Positions 25,157-34,722 are shown, counted from the first letter of the stretch. The stretch: 64,000 nucleotides of DNA from Desulfovibrio aminophilus DSM 12254 (GCF_000422565.1 NZ_KE383876.1:220803-284802), one strand, 5' to 3'. Numbers and translations: made by a program. The notes: generated by a model from the sequence alone, not told the origin.

Positions 25157-25396
25157 CTACAAAGGCAGCTTGTACTGTTTCTGGACCGGCTCCGCCTTGG
25201 CGGGCCGCTCAACCGGGGTGCCCTTCTCGATGAACTCCAGGAGGGCCGCCTCCGAAACCCGCCACTGGCTCCCGATCTTCACGGCCCGTATCGAGCCCTC
25301 GGTCACAAGCCGGTAGGCGGTGCGCGCGTGGACCCTGAGCGCCTCGGCCACCTCTTTCACCGTCAACAATCTCGGTGTCACTGGTGTGTCAGACAT
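25157..25396 (-). CDS. Excisionase-family (MerR-like) HTH protein
   Basis: A 79-residue protein with the compact excisionase/HTH_17 fold: LLTVKEVAEALRVHARTAYRL then GSIRAVKIGSQWRVSEAALLEFI. These small winged helices regulate transcription or assist recombinases. There is no integrase nearby, so a regulator of the downstream gene or its own promoter is more likely. A good promoter (see next entry) lies in the AT-rich gap upstream, where two TTGTCA repeats 20 bases apart could be its operator. Confidence 0.75.
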   Translation of the reverse strand: MSDTPVTPRLLTVKEVAEALRVHARTAYRLVTEGSIRAVKIGSQWRVSEAALLEFIEKGTPVERPAKAEPVQKQYKLPL

Positions 25397-25422
25397 GTAC
25401 CCAGAGTCTCACGTTGCTAGAC

Positions 25423-25451
25423 GCATTACAAGAATTGTCATCGGTAGTCAA
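25423..25451 (-). promoter_or_regulatory. Promoter of the HTH gene
   Basis: On the minus strand TTGACT, a 17-base spacer and TAATGC lie 27 bases before the start codon at 25396. On the plus strand TTGTCA repeats at 25435-25440 and 25455-25460 (20-base period) overlap the -35/-10 region, as an operator would. The flanking gap 25397-25616 is visibly AT-rich compared with its surroundings. Confidence 0.5.
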
Positions 25452-25616
25452 CGATTGTCAAAGAAATACATCCAGGCTCAACGTGGCCGGAACAGGCAAG
25501 GGGCTGTACTCCATGCAAAAAAAAGTTCCCATTTCTTCACAGAATTTCATTTTCGGGTAAAGAAAAATTGATTCAATGATGGAGGGAAGTTGAAGGCAAC
25601 CTTCTGAAAATTAAAG

Positions 25617-27188
25617 CTAAAAAAATCCCGTCTGCTGCGTGTACCAGTCCCCCTTGTAGCCTTTGCAGACATACAAGGTGAAACGCCGGGCGGGCTTGCC
25701 CCGGAACTCGGACTGAAAGTGGATCGGGTCCGAAACCGACTCGAAGAGGGGAACGATTTTTCTCGGTATGCTGTCGGAGGTTCCCTTGATCACCAGGATG
25801 GCGTCGCCGCCCTTGTAGGCTTGCGGCCCGGGCCAGAGGTCGTACTGGTTCATGCGCCGACCGTCGATCCAGGCGCAGTACGTGCGCGGCTGGCCCGGCA
25901 CATAGAACGCCAGGGCCGCGGTCACGTCGTAGACGTCGCTGAAGATGAAGGTCTTGTCCGGGTCGGGCAGGCCGCGCCGCAGCTCGTCCACCTTCTGGCC
26001 CACGCTCTCCCAGCCCTTGAGCCGGTTCGTCATGTTCACGCTGTCCGGGATGGGCAGCACCGGCGCGAGGTGCAGGGCCAAGAAAATCAGAAAGGAGCAG
26101 ACGAGCAGGGCGTTTCGGGCCACGCGCCGCGCCGGGTCGCGGACCAGGTCCGCGAAGCGCCAGGCCGCCAGCAGGGCCCCGGCCACGTAACTCACCGTGG
26201 TCCAGTTGGGCAGCACCTTGGCGTGAAAACTCCAGAGCAGGAAGAAGCCCCAGACCGGCAGGAAGAAGACCAGCAGCAGGCTGCTCCGCCGCGTGGCCGC
26301 GGCATCGTCCCCGGCCAGTCCGCGCGGCGCGGCCAAAAGCCGCTTCGCCGCGCTCCAGGACGCCGCCAACATGAACCAGAGCCACCAGGGCGTGGCCAGT
26401 CCCACCTGGGAGCCGAAATATTCCGGGAAGCGATCGAGCCGCAGGAGTCGGCCGGATTCCTTGCCCTCAACCCCGATGAGATAAAGCACGTGTTTGTAGC
26501 CCACGAAGTCGTTTTGCACGTTCCAGATGAACGTGGGCAGGAAGCCCAGGACCAGGGCGCCAGCCAGGGCCGGGATGAGCCGCCGCCAGAACCGCTCCGG
26601 CCGCCAGCCCTTCCACTCCAGGATCAGCCCATAGAGCACGGCCAGTCCCAAAAAGCCGAGCATGGTGTACTTGGCCAGGATGCCCACGCCCAGGGCCAGG
26701 GTCAGGATCGTGTACGGCCAGGGTCCGCCACGGCCCTCGCCCGCCGCCCAGAGGCAGAACAGGCCCACGGCCCAGCAGAGCACGAAGGGGTTGTCCGTGG
26801 TCATGAGCACGCCGAGCGCCAGGAACAGCGGCATGGTATTCATGAGCACCACGGTCCAGAAACCCACGTCCGGGCGTTTCCAGAGCCGCGCCGCGCCCAG
26901 GTAGAGCACGCCCTGGGCCAGGGCCGCGCCCGCGATGGAGCCGAAACGCACGCCCAGCTCCGTGTTCCCGAACAGCGCGGTCCAGAAGCTGATGATCCAG
27001 GCGATGAGCGGGCCCTTGGAATAGTAGGTGAGCTGAAGATGGCGCGTCCAGTCCCAGTACTGGGCCTCGTCCTGCACGAGGTTCAGCTGGCCCGAGGCCA
27101 CGAACCAGACCCGGCCCAGGGTTCCGGCCAGGATGAGCAGGGCGGCCCACAGGCCGTAGCGGGGGGAATCGTCCGAACGTCGCGTCAA
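25617..27188 (-). CDS. GT39-family (ArnT/PMT-like) membrane glycosyltransferase
   Basis: A 523-residue membrane protein with about ten hydrophobic helices and the GT-C signature in the first loop: LVQDEAQYWDWTRHL (Asp-Glu near residue 40) and a Gly-Pro-Leu loop. The C-terminal 150 residues form a soluble domain. Such enzymes use polyprenyl-phosphate sugars to glycosylate lipid A or proteins in the periplasm. It may use the product of the GT2 enzyme at 2697, but they are far apart. The gene is a single unit downstream of the AT-rich gap. Confidence 0.85.
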   Translation of the reverse strand: MTRRSDDSPRYGLWAALLILAGTLGRVWFVASGQLNLVQDEAQYWDWTRHLQLTYYSKGPLIAWIISFWTALFGNTELGVRFGSIAGAALAQGVLYLGAARLWKRPDVGFWTVVLMNTMPLFLALGVLMTTDNPFVLCWAVGLFCLWAAGEGRGGPWPYTILTLALGVGILAKYTMLGFLGLAVLYGLILEWKGWRPERFWRRLIPALAGALVLGFLPTFIWNVQNDFVGYKHVLYLIGVEGKESGRLLRLDRFPEYFGSQVGLATPWWLWFMLAASWSAAKRLLAAPRGLAGDDAAATRRSSLLLVFFLPVWGFFLLWSFHAKVLPNWTTVSYVAGALLAAWRFADLVRDPARRVARNALLVCSFLIFLALHLAPVLPIPDSVNMTNRLKGWESVGQKVDELRRGLPDPDKTFIFSDVYDVTAALAFYVPGQPRTYCAWIDGRRMNQYDLWPGPQAYKGGDAILVIKGTSDSIPRKIVPLFESVSDPIHFQSEFRGKPARRFTLYVCKGYKGDWYTQQTGFF

Positions 27189-27246
27189 GAAAGCCTCCGA
27201 AAACCGTGCCCCTTCTACCCTCCCCCCTCTCCCCTGTCCATCCCCC

Positions 27247-27259
27247 CCGGCTTCGCCGG
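27247..27259. repeat. Dispersed palindromic repeat unit
   Basis: CCGGCTTCGCCGG is the inverse complement of the CCGGCGAAGCCGG core at 4.3 kb, followed by the AGAAAGGCGAAAGAGG link. It lies in the gap before aguB. Confidence 0.6.
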
Positions 27260-27384
27260 CTCCGCCGATTTCCAGAAAGGCGAAAGAGGGGCGACATGAG
27301 ACAAGATGAGCACCCTCCCCAACACCCCGCCCTCTTCAACACCCACCCTCCCCCGCCTTTCTATAACCCCCCGAAGGGGGGGCG

Positions 27385-27413
27385 TTGACCGAAGGGAAGG
27401 GGAAAACTATAGG
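27385..27413 (+). promoter_or_regulatory. Promoter of the aguB-aguA-queA operon
   Basis: TTGACC, an exact 17-base spacer and TATAGG lie 25 bases before the ATG at 27439, which also has AAGGAG before it. A short CCCCCC-GAA-GGGGGG hairpin just upstream (27370-27384) abuts the -35 element. Confidence 0.65.
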
Positions 27414-27438
27414 ATGAGGGCAGCACGAAGGAGTCGCC

Positions 27439-28323
27439 ATGTCCAAGGAATTCACCCTGGCCCTGATCCAATGCGCCATGCAGCCCGAGCCCGAGGCCAA
27501 CCGCGAGAAGGCCCGCGACCTGGTTCTGGAGGCCGCCAAACGCGGGGCCGATCTGGTCTGCCTGCCCGAGCTGTTCGCCTCGCCCTATTTCTGCAAGCGC
27601 GAGGACAGCGAGCATTTCGACCTGGCCGAGACCATCCCGGGGCCGTCCCTGGAGATCATGAGCGCCACGGCCCGCGAGGCCGGGGTCTGCCTCGTGGTCC
27701 CGATCTTCGAGCGCCGGGGGCCGGGCATGTACCACAACACGGCCGCAATCCTGGGCCCGGACGGCGATACCCTGGGTCTGTACCGCAAGATGCACATTCC
27801 CGAGGATCCGGGATTCCACGAGAAGTTCTACTTCACGCCCGGCGACCTGGGCTTTCCGGTCTTCGACACTCCGCTGGGCCGCGTCGCGGTGCTCATCTGC
27901 TGGGACCAGTGGTTCCCGGAAGCCGCGCGCATGGCCGCGCTGCAGGGCGCGGAGCTGGTCCTCTACCCCACGGCCATCGGCAGGCTGCACGGTGAGTCCG
28001 AGAAGGAGGGCCTGCGCCAGGTGGATTCCTGGATGACCGTGCAGCGCGGGCACGCCGTGGCCAACGGCCTGTTCGTGGCCGCGGCCAACCGCATCGGCCT
28101 GGAGGAGCCCGACGGCCCGGGCGTGGCGGTGCATTTCTTCGGCAATTCCTTCGTGGCCGACCCGCGCGGCGAGGTTCTGGCCCGGGCCTCGGACGAGAAA
28201 GAAGAAATCCTCCTGGCCGAGGTGGACACCCGCCGGGTGGACGAGACGCGCCGCATCTGGCCCTTCCTGCGCGACCGGCGCATCGACGCCTACTACCCCC
28301 TGCTGGAGCGCTACGGCAAATGA
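27439..28323 (+). CDS. aguB: N-carbamoylputrescine amidase
   Basis: A 294-residue carbon-nitrogen hydrolase with the Glu-Lys-Cys triad: CLPELF (Glu), LGLYRKMHIPEDPGFHEKFYF (Lys) and VLICWDQWFPE (Cys). The MHIPEDPG-F-EKFYFTPGD-F pattern is characteristic of N-carbamoylputrescine amidase, which makes putrescine, CO2 and ammonia. It is followed with ATGA overlap by agmatine deiminase, giving the two-step agmatine-to-putrescine route. This supports spermidine or norspermidine synthesis from arginine. Confidence 0.93.
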   Translation: MSKEFTLALIQCAMQPEPEANREKARDLVLEAAKRGADLVCLPELFASPYFCKREDSEHFDLAETIPGPSLEIMSATAREAGVCLVVPIFERRGPGMYHNTAAILGPDGDTLGLYRKMHIPEDPGFHEKFYFTPGDLGFPVFDTPLGRVAVLICWDQWFPEAARMAALQGAELVLYPTAIGRLHGESEKEGLRQVDSWMTVQRGHAVANGLFVAAANRIGLEEPDGPGVAVHFFGNSFVADPRGEVLARASDEKEEILLAEVDTRRVDETRRIWPFLRDRRIDAYYPLLERYGK

Positions 28324-29383
28324 CCGCTACGAAATCCCCGGCGGCCCTGGGCTACAGGCTGCCCGCCGAGTGGGAGCCGCACGAGGCGACCTGGTTGGCC
28401 TGGCCCCCCAGCACCCTGGACTGGCCCGGCCGTCTCCAGGGCGCGCGCTTCGCCTTCGCGGACATGGCCCGCCGCATCTCCGGCGGCGAGGAGGTGCGCA
28501 TCCTGGTCCACTCCCCGGCCGTGCGGGCGGAGGCCGCGAGAAGACTGCGCGACTGCGGCGCGGACCTGGACCGGATACGCTTCGTGGACTGCCCCGTGGA
28601 CCGCTCCTGGGTCCGCGACTCCGGGCCGCTCTTCGTGCGCGACCAGGCCGGCAACACGGCCGTGGCCCGCGTGCGCTTCAACGCCTGGGCCAAGTACCCG
28701 ACGCACAAGAAGGACGCCCTGGTGCCGGACGTGGCGGCCAGGGCCCTGGGCCTGCCCCTGTTTCACGTGAAAAGGAACGGCCGCCCCGTGGTGCTCGAAG
28801 GCGGCGCCATCGACGTGAACGGCGCGGGAACCCTGCTGACCACCGAGGAATGCCTGCTGGACCCTAGGGTCCAGGTGCGCAACCCCGGCTTCACGGCCAG
28901 GGACTACGAGGAGGTCTTCCGCGAGACCTTCAACGTCTCCAACGTGGTCTGGCTGGGCAAGGGCGTGGCGGGCGACGACACCCACGGCCACGTGGACGAC
29001 CTCTGCCGCTTCGTGAACCGGACCACCCTGGTCCTGGCCCAGGAGGACGACCCCTCGGACGTGAACCACGCGGCCCTGGCCGAGAACCGCGAACGGCTCC
29101 AGGACGTGCGCCTGGAGGACGGCTCCCGGCCCGAGATCGTGCCCCTGCCCATGCCCGGGCCCGTGGCCTTCCGGGGAATCCGCCTGCCCGCCAGCTACGC
29201 CAATTTCTACATCGCCAACGCCTGCGTGCTCGCGCCGACCTTCAACGATCCCAACGACCGCGTGGCCCTGGGCATCCTGGCCGAACTCTTCGACCGGCCG
29301 GTCATCGGCATCCACGCCCTGGACCTCGTCTTCGGCCGGGGCACGCTCCACTGCCTGACCATGCAACAACCCGGAACCCCAGC

Positions 29384-29387
<4 letters not shown>
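28320..29387 (+). CDS. aguA: Agmatine deiminase
   Basis: A 355-residue enzyme of the guanidino-modifying fold. It starts ALGYRLPAEWEPHEATWLAWPP and ends with the catalytic FGRGTLHCLTMQQP (Cys). It hydrolyses agmatine to N-carbamoylputrescine, the substrate of the preceding amidase. It overlaps aguB and queA by four bases each. Within it, bases 28760-28775 spell a parS-like sequence encoding LFHVK. Confidence 0.95.
28760..28775 (+). promoter_or_regulatory. Candidate third parS, inside aguA
   Basis: TGTTTCACGTGAAAAG shares 14 of 16 bases with the parS consensus, including the full central palindrome and the left arm. It lies 8.9 kb downstream of the parA-leader sites and is within a coding region. 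Confidence 0.55.
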
Positions 29388-30472
<1,085 letters not shown>

Positions 30473-30542
30473 CAATCGCGGGGAAGCCCGGACGAAGCCT
30501 GATCCCAGGCCCTTTTCCGGCGTCCCCGCCCAGGAGGTCTGC

Positions 30543-30785
30543 ATGTCGCGGATAGAGGTCGACGAAGCCCTGTGCAAGGGCTGTCTGTTGTGCACCACGG
30601 TCTGTCCCGTGGGCATCATCGTGCAATCGTCGCGGTTCAACCAGCAGGGGTACAAGGTGGCCGAGGTTCCCGAGGCCGACCGTGGAAAGTGCACCGGCTG
30701 CGCGTCCTGCGCCACGATCTGCCCGGACCTGGCCATCACGGTCTGGCGGAGCAGGAAACCGGCCAAGGCCAAGGGAGGCGCGTGA
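30543..30785 (+). CDS. 2-oxoacid:ferredoxin oxidoreductase, delta (ferredoxin) subunit
   Basis: An 80-residue ferredoxin-like subunit with two [4Fe-4S] motifs, CKGCLLCTTVCPVGI and CTGCASCATICPDLA. It opens a four-gene operon with alpha, beta and gamma subunits, with overlaps of one to four bases. It shuttles electrons from the catalytic subunits to ferredoxin. CAGGAGG precedes the ATG. The order delta-alpha-beta-gamma is that of 2-oxoglutarate (Kor) or 2-ketoisovalerate (Vor) enzymes. Confidence 0.92.
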   Translation: MSRIEVDEALCKGCLLCTTVCPVGIIVQSSRFNQQGYKVAEVPEADRGKCTGCASCATICPDLAITVWRSRKPAKAKGGA

Positions 30786-31852
30786 TGGCCAAGAACGAAC
30801 GCAAGTTCCTCAAGGGCAACGAGGCCGTGGCCCACGGCGCGTTGGCCGCCGGGTGCCGCTGCTTCTTCGGCTACCCCATCACCCCCCAGAACGACATTCC
30901 CGAGTTCATGTCCAAGGCCATCGTGGACGCTGGCGGCGAGTTCGTCCAGGCCGAGAGCGAGGTGGCCGCGGCCAACATGCTTCTCGGCGCGGGCGCGTGC
31001 GGCATCCGGGCCATGACCTCCTCGTCCAGCCCGGGCGTCTCGCTCAAGCAGGAGGCCATCTCCTACATGGCGGGCAGCGACATCCCGGCGGTCATCGTGA
31101 ACATGAGCCGGGGCGGCCCGGGCCTGGGCGACATCGGCCCCAGCCAGGGCGACTACTACCAGTCCACGCGCGGCGGCGGCCACGGCGACTACCGCACCCT
31201 GGTCCTGGCCCCCGGAACGGTCCAGGAGGCCTTCGACCTGACCATGCTGGCCTTCGACCTGGCCTTCAAATACCGCAACCCCGTGCTCGTCCTGGGCGAC
31301 GCCATCGTCGGCCAGATGAAGGAGCCCGTGCTCATGCGCCCGGCCGTGAAGGTCTCCAAGGCCGAGGGCAAGTCCTGGCGCTTGGAGGGCAAGGGAACGC
31401 GCAAGCCGCGCATCATCAAGTCCCTGTTCCTGGACGACGGCGCCCTGGCCGACCAGAACCGGCGGCTCCAGGCGAAGTACGAAGCCATGCGCGCCGAGAT
31501 CATGGCCGAGGAGTTCCAGGTCAAGGACGCCGAACTGGTGGTCGTGGCCTTCGGCTCCATCGGCCGCATCGCCAAGACCGCCGTGCGCAAGCTGCGGGCC
31601 AAGGGCAAGAAGGTCGGCCTGTTCCGGCCCATCACCCTCTTCCCCTTCCCGGACGCGGCCCTGGCCAAGCTGGCCAAGGCGGGCAAGAAATTCCTGACCA
31701 TCGAGCACAACCTGGGCCAGATGGTGGACGACGTGCGGCTGGCCGTCCGGGCGCACGCCGACTCCGGCTTCTTCGGCGTCTACCCCGGCGACATGCCCTC
31801 GCCCGAAGACTTCGAGGAACCCATCCTGAAGGCCCTGCGGAGGAAGAAATGA
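30785..31852 (+). CDS. 2-oxoacid:ferredoxin oxidoreductase, alpha subunit (VorB/KorA type)
   Basis: A 355-residue pyrimidine-binding subunit: KFLKGNEAVAHGALAAGCRCFFGYPITPQND near the start with the YPITPxxD motif, AESEVAAANMLLGA and SSSPGVSLKQE, then a C-terminal transketolase-like domain (FGSIGRIAKTAVR). The substrate is not readable: kin are annotated both as 2-ketoisovalerate and 2-oxoglutarate enzymes. The ATG shares its A with the previous stop. Confidence 0.9.
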   Translation: MAKNERKFLKGNEAVAHGALAAGCRCFFGYPITPQNDIPEFMSKAIVDAGGEFVQAESEVAAANMLLGAGACGIRAMTSSSSPGVSLKQEAISYMAGSDIPAVIVNMSRGGPGLGDIGPSQGDYYQSTRGGGHGDYRTLVLAPGTVQEAFDLTMLAFDLAFKYRNPVLVLGDAIVGQMKEPVLMRPAVKVSKAEGKSWRLEGKGTRKPRIIKSLFLDDGALADQNRRLQAKYEAMRAEIMAEEFQVKDAELVVVAFGSIGRIAKTAVRKLRAKGKKVGLFRPITLFPFPDAALAKLAKAGKKFLTIEHNLGQMVDDVRLAVRAHADSGFFGVYPGDMPSPEDFEEPILKALRRKK

Positions 31853-32628
31853 GCGCCGCCACCAAAGAACAGGAAGTCCTGGCCTTCGAGCGGCCCGAGG
31901 TCATGGCCGACCGGGCCACCCACTACTGCCCCGGCTGCCACCACGGCGTGGCCCATCGCCTCGTGGCCGAGCTGCTCACCGAAATGGAGCTGGTGGAGAA
32001 GACCATCTGCGTCACCTCCATCGGCTGCTCGGTGTTCCTCTACAACTACCTCCTGGTGGACTCCGTCGAGGCCCCCCACGGCCGCGCCCCGGCCGTGGCC
32101 ACCGGCGTCAAGCGCGCCCGGCCCGACAACTTCGTGCTCACCTACCAGGGCGACGGCGACCTGGCCTCCATCGGCATGGCCGAGATCATGCACTGCGCCA
32201 ACCGCGGCGAGCGCGTCTCCGTGGTCTTCGTCAACAACACCGTCTACGGCATGACCGGCGGCCAGATGGCCCCGACCACGCTCATCGGCCAGAAGACCAC
32301 CACCTGCCCCGGCGGCCGCTGCCGCGAGCACGAAGGCATGCCCATCAAGATGGCCGAGATCATCGCCGGGCTCGGCGGCACCGTGTTCTCCGCCCGCGCG
32401 GCCCTGAACAACGTGAAGAACATCCGTCAGGCCAAGAAGTTCCTCAAGACCGCCTTCGAAGTCCAGACCAAGGGCCTCGGCTTCGGCTTCGTGGAACTCC
32501 TCTCGGCCTGCCCCACCAACTGGAAGATGAACCCGATCAAGGCCAACCAGCGCATCGAGACCGAGATGATCCCCTACTTCCCCCTGGGGATATACAAGGA
32601 CCTCTCCAACGAAGGAGGCGTCTGCTGA
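31849..32628 (+). CDS. 2-oxoacid:ferredoxin oxidoreductase, beta (TPP) subunit
   Basis: A 259-residue thiamine-diphosphate subunit: HYCPGCHHGVAHRLVAELL, TSIGCSVFLYNYL with an Fe-S or disulfide Cys, GRAPAVATGVKRARPDNFVLTYQGDGDLASIG (TPP GDGD motif) and a Cys-rich CPGGRCREH loop. It binds TPP and Mg2+ and decarboxylates the oxoacid. It overlaps the alpha gene by ATGA, and its stop shares a base with the next ATG. Confidence 0.93.
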   Translation: MSAATKEQEVLAFERPEVMADRATHYCPGCHHGVAHRLVAELLTEMELVEKTICVTSIGCSVFLYNYLLVDSVEAPHGRAPAVATGVKRARPDNFVLTYQGDGDLASIGMAEIMHCANRGERVSVVFVNNTVYGMTGGQMAPTTLIGQKTTTCPGGRCREHEGMPIKMAEIIAGLGGTVFSARAALNNVKNIRQAKKFLKTAFEVQTKGLGFGFVELLSACPTNWKMNPIKANQRIETEMIPYFPLGIYKDLSNEGGVC

Positions 32629-33188
32629 TGGCCGCCAAAAAAACCCAGCACCTGGACGCGATCATCGCCGGCTTCGGCGGCCAGGGCGTGCTGCTCATCG
32701 GCAACCTCCTGGCCTACGCGGGCATGAACGCCGGGCTCAACGTCACCTACATCCCGGTCTACGGCGCGGAAATGCGCGGCGGCACGGCCAACTGCACCGT
32801 GATCCTCTCCTCCGAGGACATCGGCTCGCCCATCGTGCGCCGCCCCCAGAGCCTCATCGCCATGAACCGGCCGTCCCTGGACAAGTTCCAGGCCCGCGTC
32901 CTCGACGGCGGAACCGTGATCGTCAACTCCTCGCTCATCGACGACCACCTCATGGACACCAAGCGCCTGGACTGCCGTTCCGTGCGCTGCAACGAGATCG
33001 CGGACAAGCTCGGCAACTCGCGCATGGCCAACATGGTCGCCCTGGGAGCCTACGTCGCCGCCACCGGCATCGTCTCCCTGGACACGGTCATCAAGAGCTT
33101 GGAAAACGTCATCTCCGCCAGCTACAAGGATCTCATCCCCAAGAACGCCAAGGCCCTGGAAGCCGGGGCCGAGGCCGTGGGCGAATAG
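32628..33188 (+). CDS. 2-oxoacid:ferredoxin oxidoreductase, gamma subunit
   Basis: A 186-residue gamma subunit (HLDAIIAGFGGQGVLLIGNLLAYAGM near the start, then YIPVYGAEMRGGTANCTVILS) of the Por/Vor/Kor family that packs on the alpha/beta core and takes part in CoA binding. It is the last gene of the operon; its first ATG lies in the beta-gene stop (TGATG). A 230-base hairpin-rich gap follows before aroE, likely holding the operon's end. Confidence 0.92.
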   Translation: MAAKKTQHLDAIIAGFGGQGVLLIGNLLAYAGMNAGLNVTYIPVYGAEMRGGTANCTVILSSEDIGSPIVRRPQSLIAMNRPSLDKFQARVLDGGTVIVNSSLIDDHLMDTKRLDCRSVRCNEIADKLGNSRMANMVALGAYVAATGIVSLDTVIKSLENVISASYKDLIPKNAKALEAGAEAVGE

Positions 33189-33197
33189 CGAAACGAA

Positions 33198-33387
33198 CCG
33201 GGGGGCTCCGCGCCCCCCGGCCCCCCGCGCCAGGGCTGAGCCCTGGACCCGACAGCGCCGGAGGAGTCTTTCCGGCCCAGCCGTGGCGCGCCCCGCACGG
33301 CGACCAAAGGTCGCCGTGCGGGCCGCGCCGCCATGAGGGGTCCAGGGGCCATCGGCCCCTGGCCGGGGTTCGGGGCGAGGAGCCCCG
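33198..33387. repeat. Array of perfect hairpins in one intergenic gap
   Basis: Five palindromes in 190 bases: arms CCGGGGGGC/GCCCCCCGG (33198-33220), CAGGGC/GCCCTG (33231-33245), CCGCACGGCGACC/GGTCGCCGTGCGG with an AAA loop (33293-33321), CCAGGGGCC/GGCCCCTGG with an ATC loop (33342-33362), and CGGGGC/GCCCCG (33371-33387). In addition CCCTGGACCC (33241-33250) is complementary to GGGTCCAGGG (33338-33347), closing a larger stem around two of them. The gap 33189-33418 holds no reading frame. Confidence 0.8.
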
Positions 33388-33418
33388 CTATTCTCTTCTT
33401 TTCCAGGAGGAATGCGCC

Positions 33419-34231
33419 ATGACCGAGCAATACGCCGTGATCGGGCATCCGCTGGGGCATACGTTGAGCCCGCTGCTGCACAACTGGGGCTTCGAGCACA
33501 GGCACGTGGACGCGCGCTACGCGGCCCTGCCGGTGACGCCCGGAGAACTGGACGGGTTCATGGAGCGGGTGCGCGGCGGGGCCTTCGCGGGCCTGTCCGT
33601 GACCATTCCGCACAAGCGGGCGGTCATGGCCCACCTGGACGGCCTGACGCCCCGGGCCGAGGCCGTGGGCGCGGTGAACACGGTCTTCTGGCGGGACGGC
33701 CTGCTGCTGGGCGAAAACACGGACGTGCTCGGCATCGTGGAGTCCTTGCGGAACCTGGGGCCGTTCCGGCGCGGGCTGGTGCTCGGGGCCGGTGGAGCGG
33801 CCCGGGCGGCGGTGGCCGCGCTCAAGGAACTGGGTCTGGGCGGCATCTTCGTGGTCAACCGCACGCGGGACAAGGCCGAGGCCCTGGCGCGGGAATTCGG
33901 GGCCACGGCGGCGCCGTGGGAGTCGCGGGCGACGCTCGGCGCGGACCTGCTCGTGAACACCACGCCCCTGGGCATGTCCGGCGAGCGGGTGGAGGAATGC
34001 CCATGGCCCGGGAATACGCCCATTCCCTCGGATCTCACGGTCTTCGACCTGGTCTACAACCCGCTCGTGACCATTCTTCTCCAAAGAGCCAAGGCCGCAG
34101 GTTGCCGGACCATCTCCGGGCTGGAGATGTTCCTGCGCCAGGGACTGGCCCAGTTCAAGCTCTGGACCGGGCTGGACCTGGACCCGGATCAAGCCCGCAC
34201 CCTGCTCCTGAACGCGCTCCAGGCCCCCTGA
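33419..34231 (+). CDS. aroE: Shikimate dehydrogenase
   Basis: A 270-residue AroE: YAVIGHPLGHTLSPLLHNWGFE, SVTIPHKRAVM (catalytic Lys), GAVNTV, ENTDVLG (Asp), then the NADP half LVLGAGGAARAAVAALKELG with NRTRDKAEALA. It reduces 3-dehydroshikimate with NADPH in the aromatic pathway. AGGAGG precedes the ATG. The gene stands alone after the hairpin array, and the metE promoter begins about 75 bases beyond its stop. Confidence 0.95.
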   Translation: MTEQYAVIGHPLGHTLSPLLHNWGFEHRHVDARYAALPVTPGELDGFMERVRGGAFAGLSVTIPHKRAVMAHLDGLTPRAEAVGAVNTVFWRDGLLLGENTDVLGIVESLRNLGPFRRGLVLGAGGAARAAVAALKELGLGGIFVVNRTRDKAEALAREFGATAAPWESRATLGADLLVNTTPLGMSGERVEECPWPGNTPIPSDLTVFDLVYNPLVTILLQRAKAAGCRTISGLEMFLRQGLAQFKLWTGLDLDPDQARTLLLNALQAP

Positions 34232-34306
34232 TTTTTTTATGACCCCCCGCGCGATCCAAGGCCGCGCCCTGGCCAGGTCCGAGGGTGGAGCCCCCGGCTC
34301 TTCATC

Positions 34307-34335
34307 TTGACAGCAGGTCCTCACGCCGGTAGGCA
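34307..34335 (+). promoter_or_regulatory. Promoter of the metE leader
   Basis: A perfect TTGACA, a 17-base spacer and TAGGCA. Transcription from it would start close to 34342, about 20 bases before the riboswitch P1 stem. Confidence 0.5.
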
Positions 34336-34360
34336 GGCGGGACTGTTCTTTCCATAACGA

Positions 34361-34533
34361 TTCCCTGGAAAACGGAAGACGGTGTGAATCCGTCGCAGAC
34401 GCGCTGCCGTGACCGGGATACGCGCGGGGCATCCACTGGACCTTGGAGGTCCGGGAAGGCTGCCCCGGCCGGTTCGCTTGAACCGGAGGCGGAACCCCGC
34501 CCGCGCCCGGAAGCCGGAAGACGCTCCAGGGCT
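34361..34533 (+). promoter_or_regulatory. Cobalamin (AdoCbl) riboswitch
   Basis: The P1 stem is CCCTGGA (34363-34369) with TCCAGGG (34525-34531). Inside are the conserved core (GGTGTGAATCCGT then CAGACGCGCTGCCGTGA) and the 3' box AGCCGGAAGACG, all placed as in btuB-type riboswitches. It lies directly before metE, the B12-independent methionine synthase. High coenzyme B12 should fold the aptamer and favour the downstream terminator hairpin, turning metE off. Confidence 0.93.
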
Positions 34534-34619
34534 GTCGCTCATTCGGGCCTCGCGAACCGGGTTCGGAATGGATACGCCATATTCCGGGGACACGTGCGCC
34601 CCGGACTTGCGCAGCCGTT

Positions 34620-34652
34620 CAGCCCGCTTTTGAGAAAAAGCGGGCTTTTCTT
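34620..34652 (+). terminator. Riboswitch expression-platform terminator
   Basis: AGCCCGCTTTTG-loop-AAAAGCGGGCT followed by TTTCTTTT, 85 bases after the aptamer and 70 bases before the metE ATG. It is a good rho-independent terminator and the likely off-switch. Confidence 0.85.
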
Positions 34653-34722
34653 TTCCATTCCCGCGTCCGCCTGTATGCTCCGATATGAGCAGAATCCCAA
34701 CGCGCAGAAGGAGGATTTGTTC

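Noticed and set aside
25157-25396. Remnant of a prophage or integrative element (excisionase)
   Set aside because: No integrase, attachment repeat or phage gene is near; the same fold is common in stand-alone regulators.
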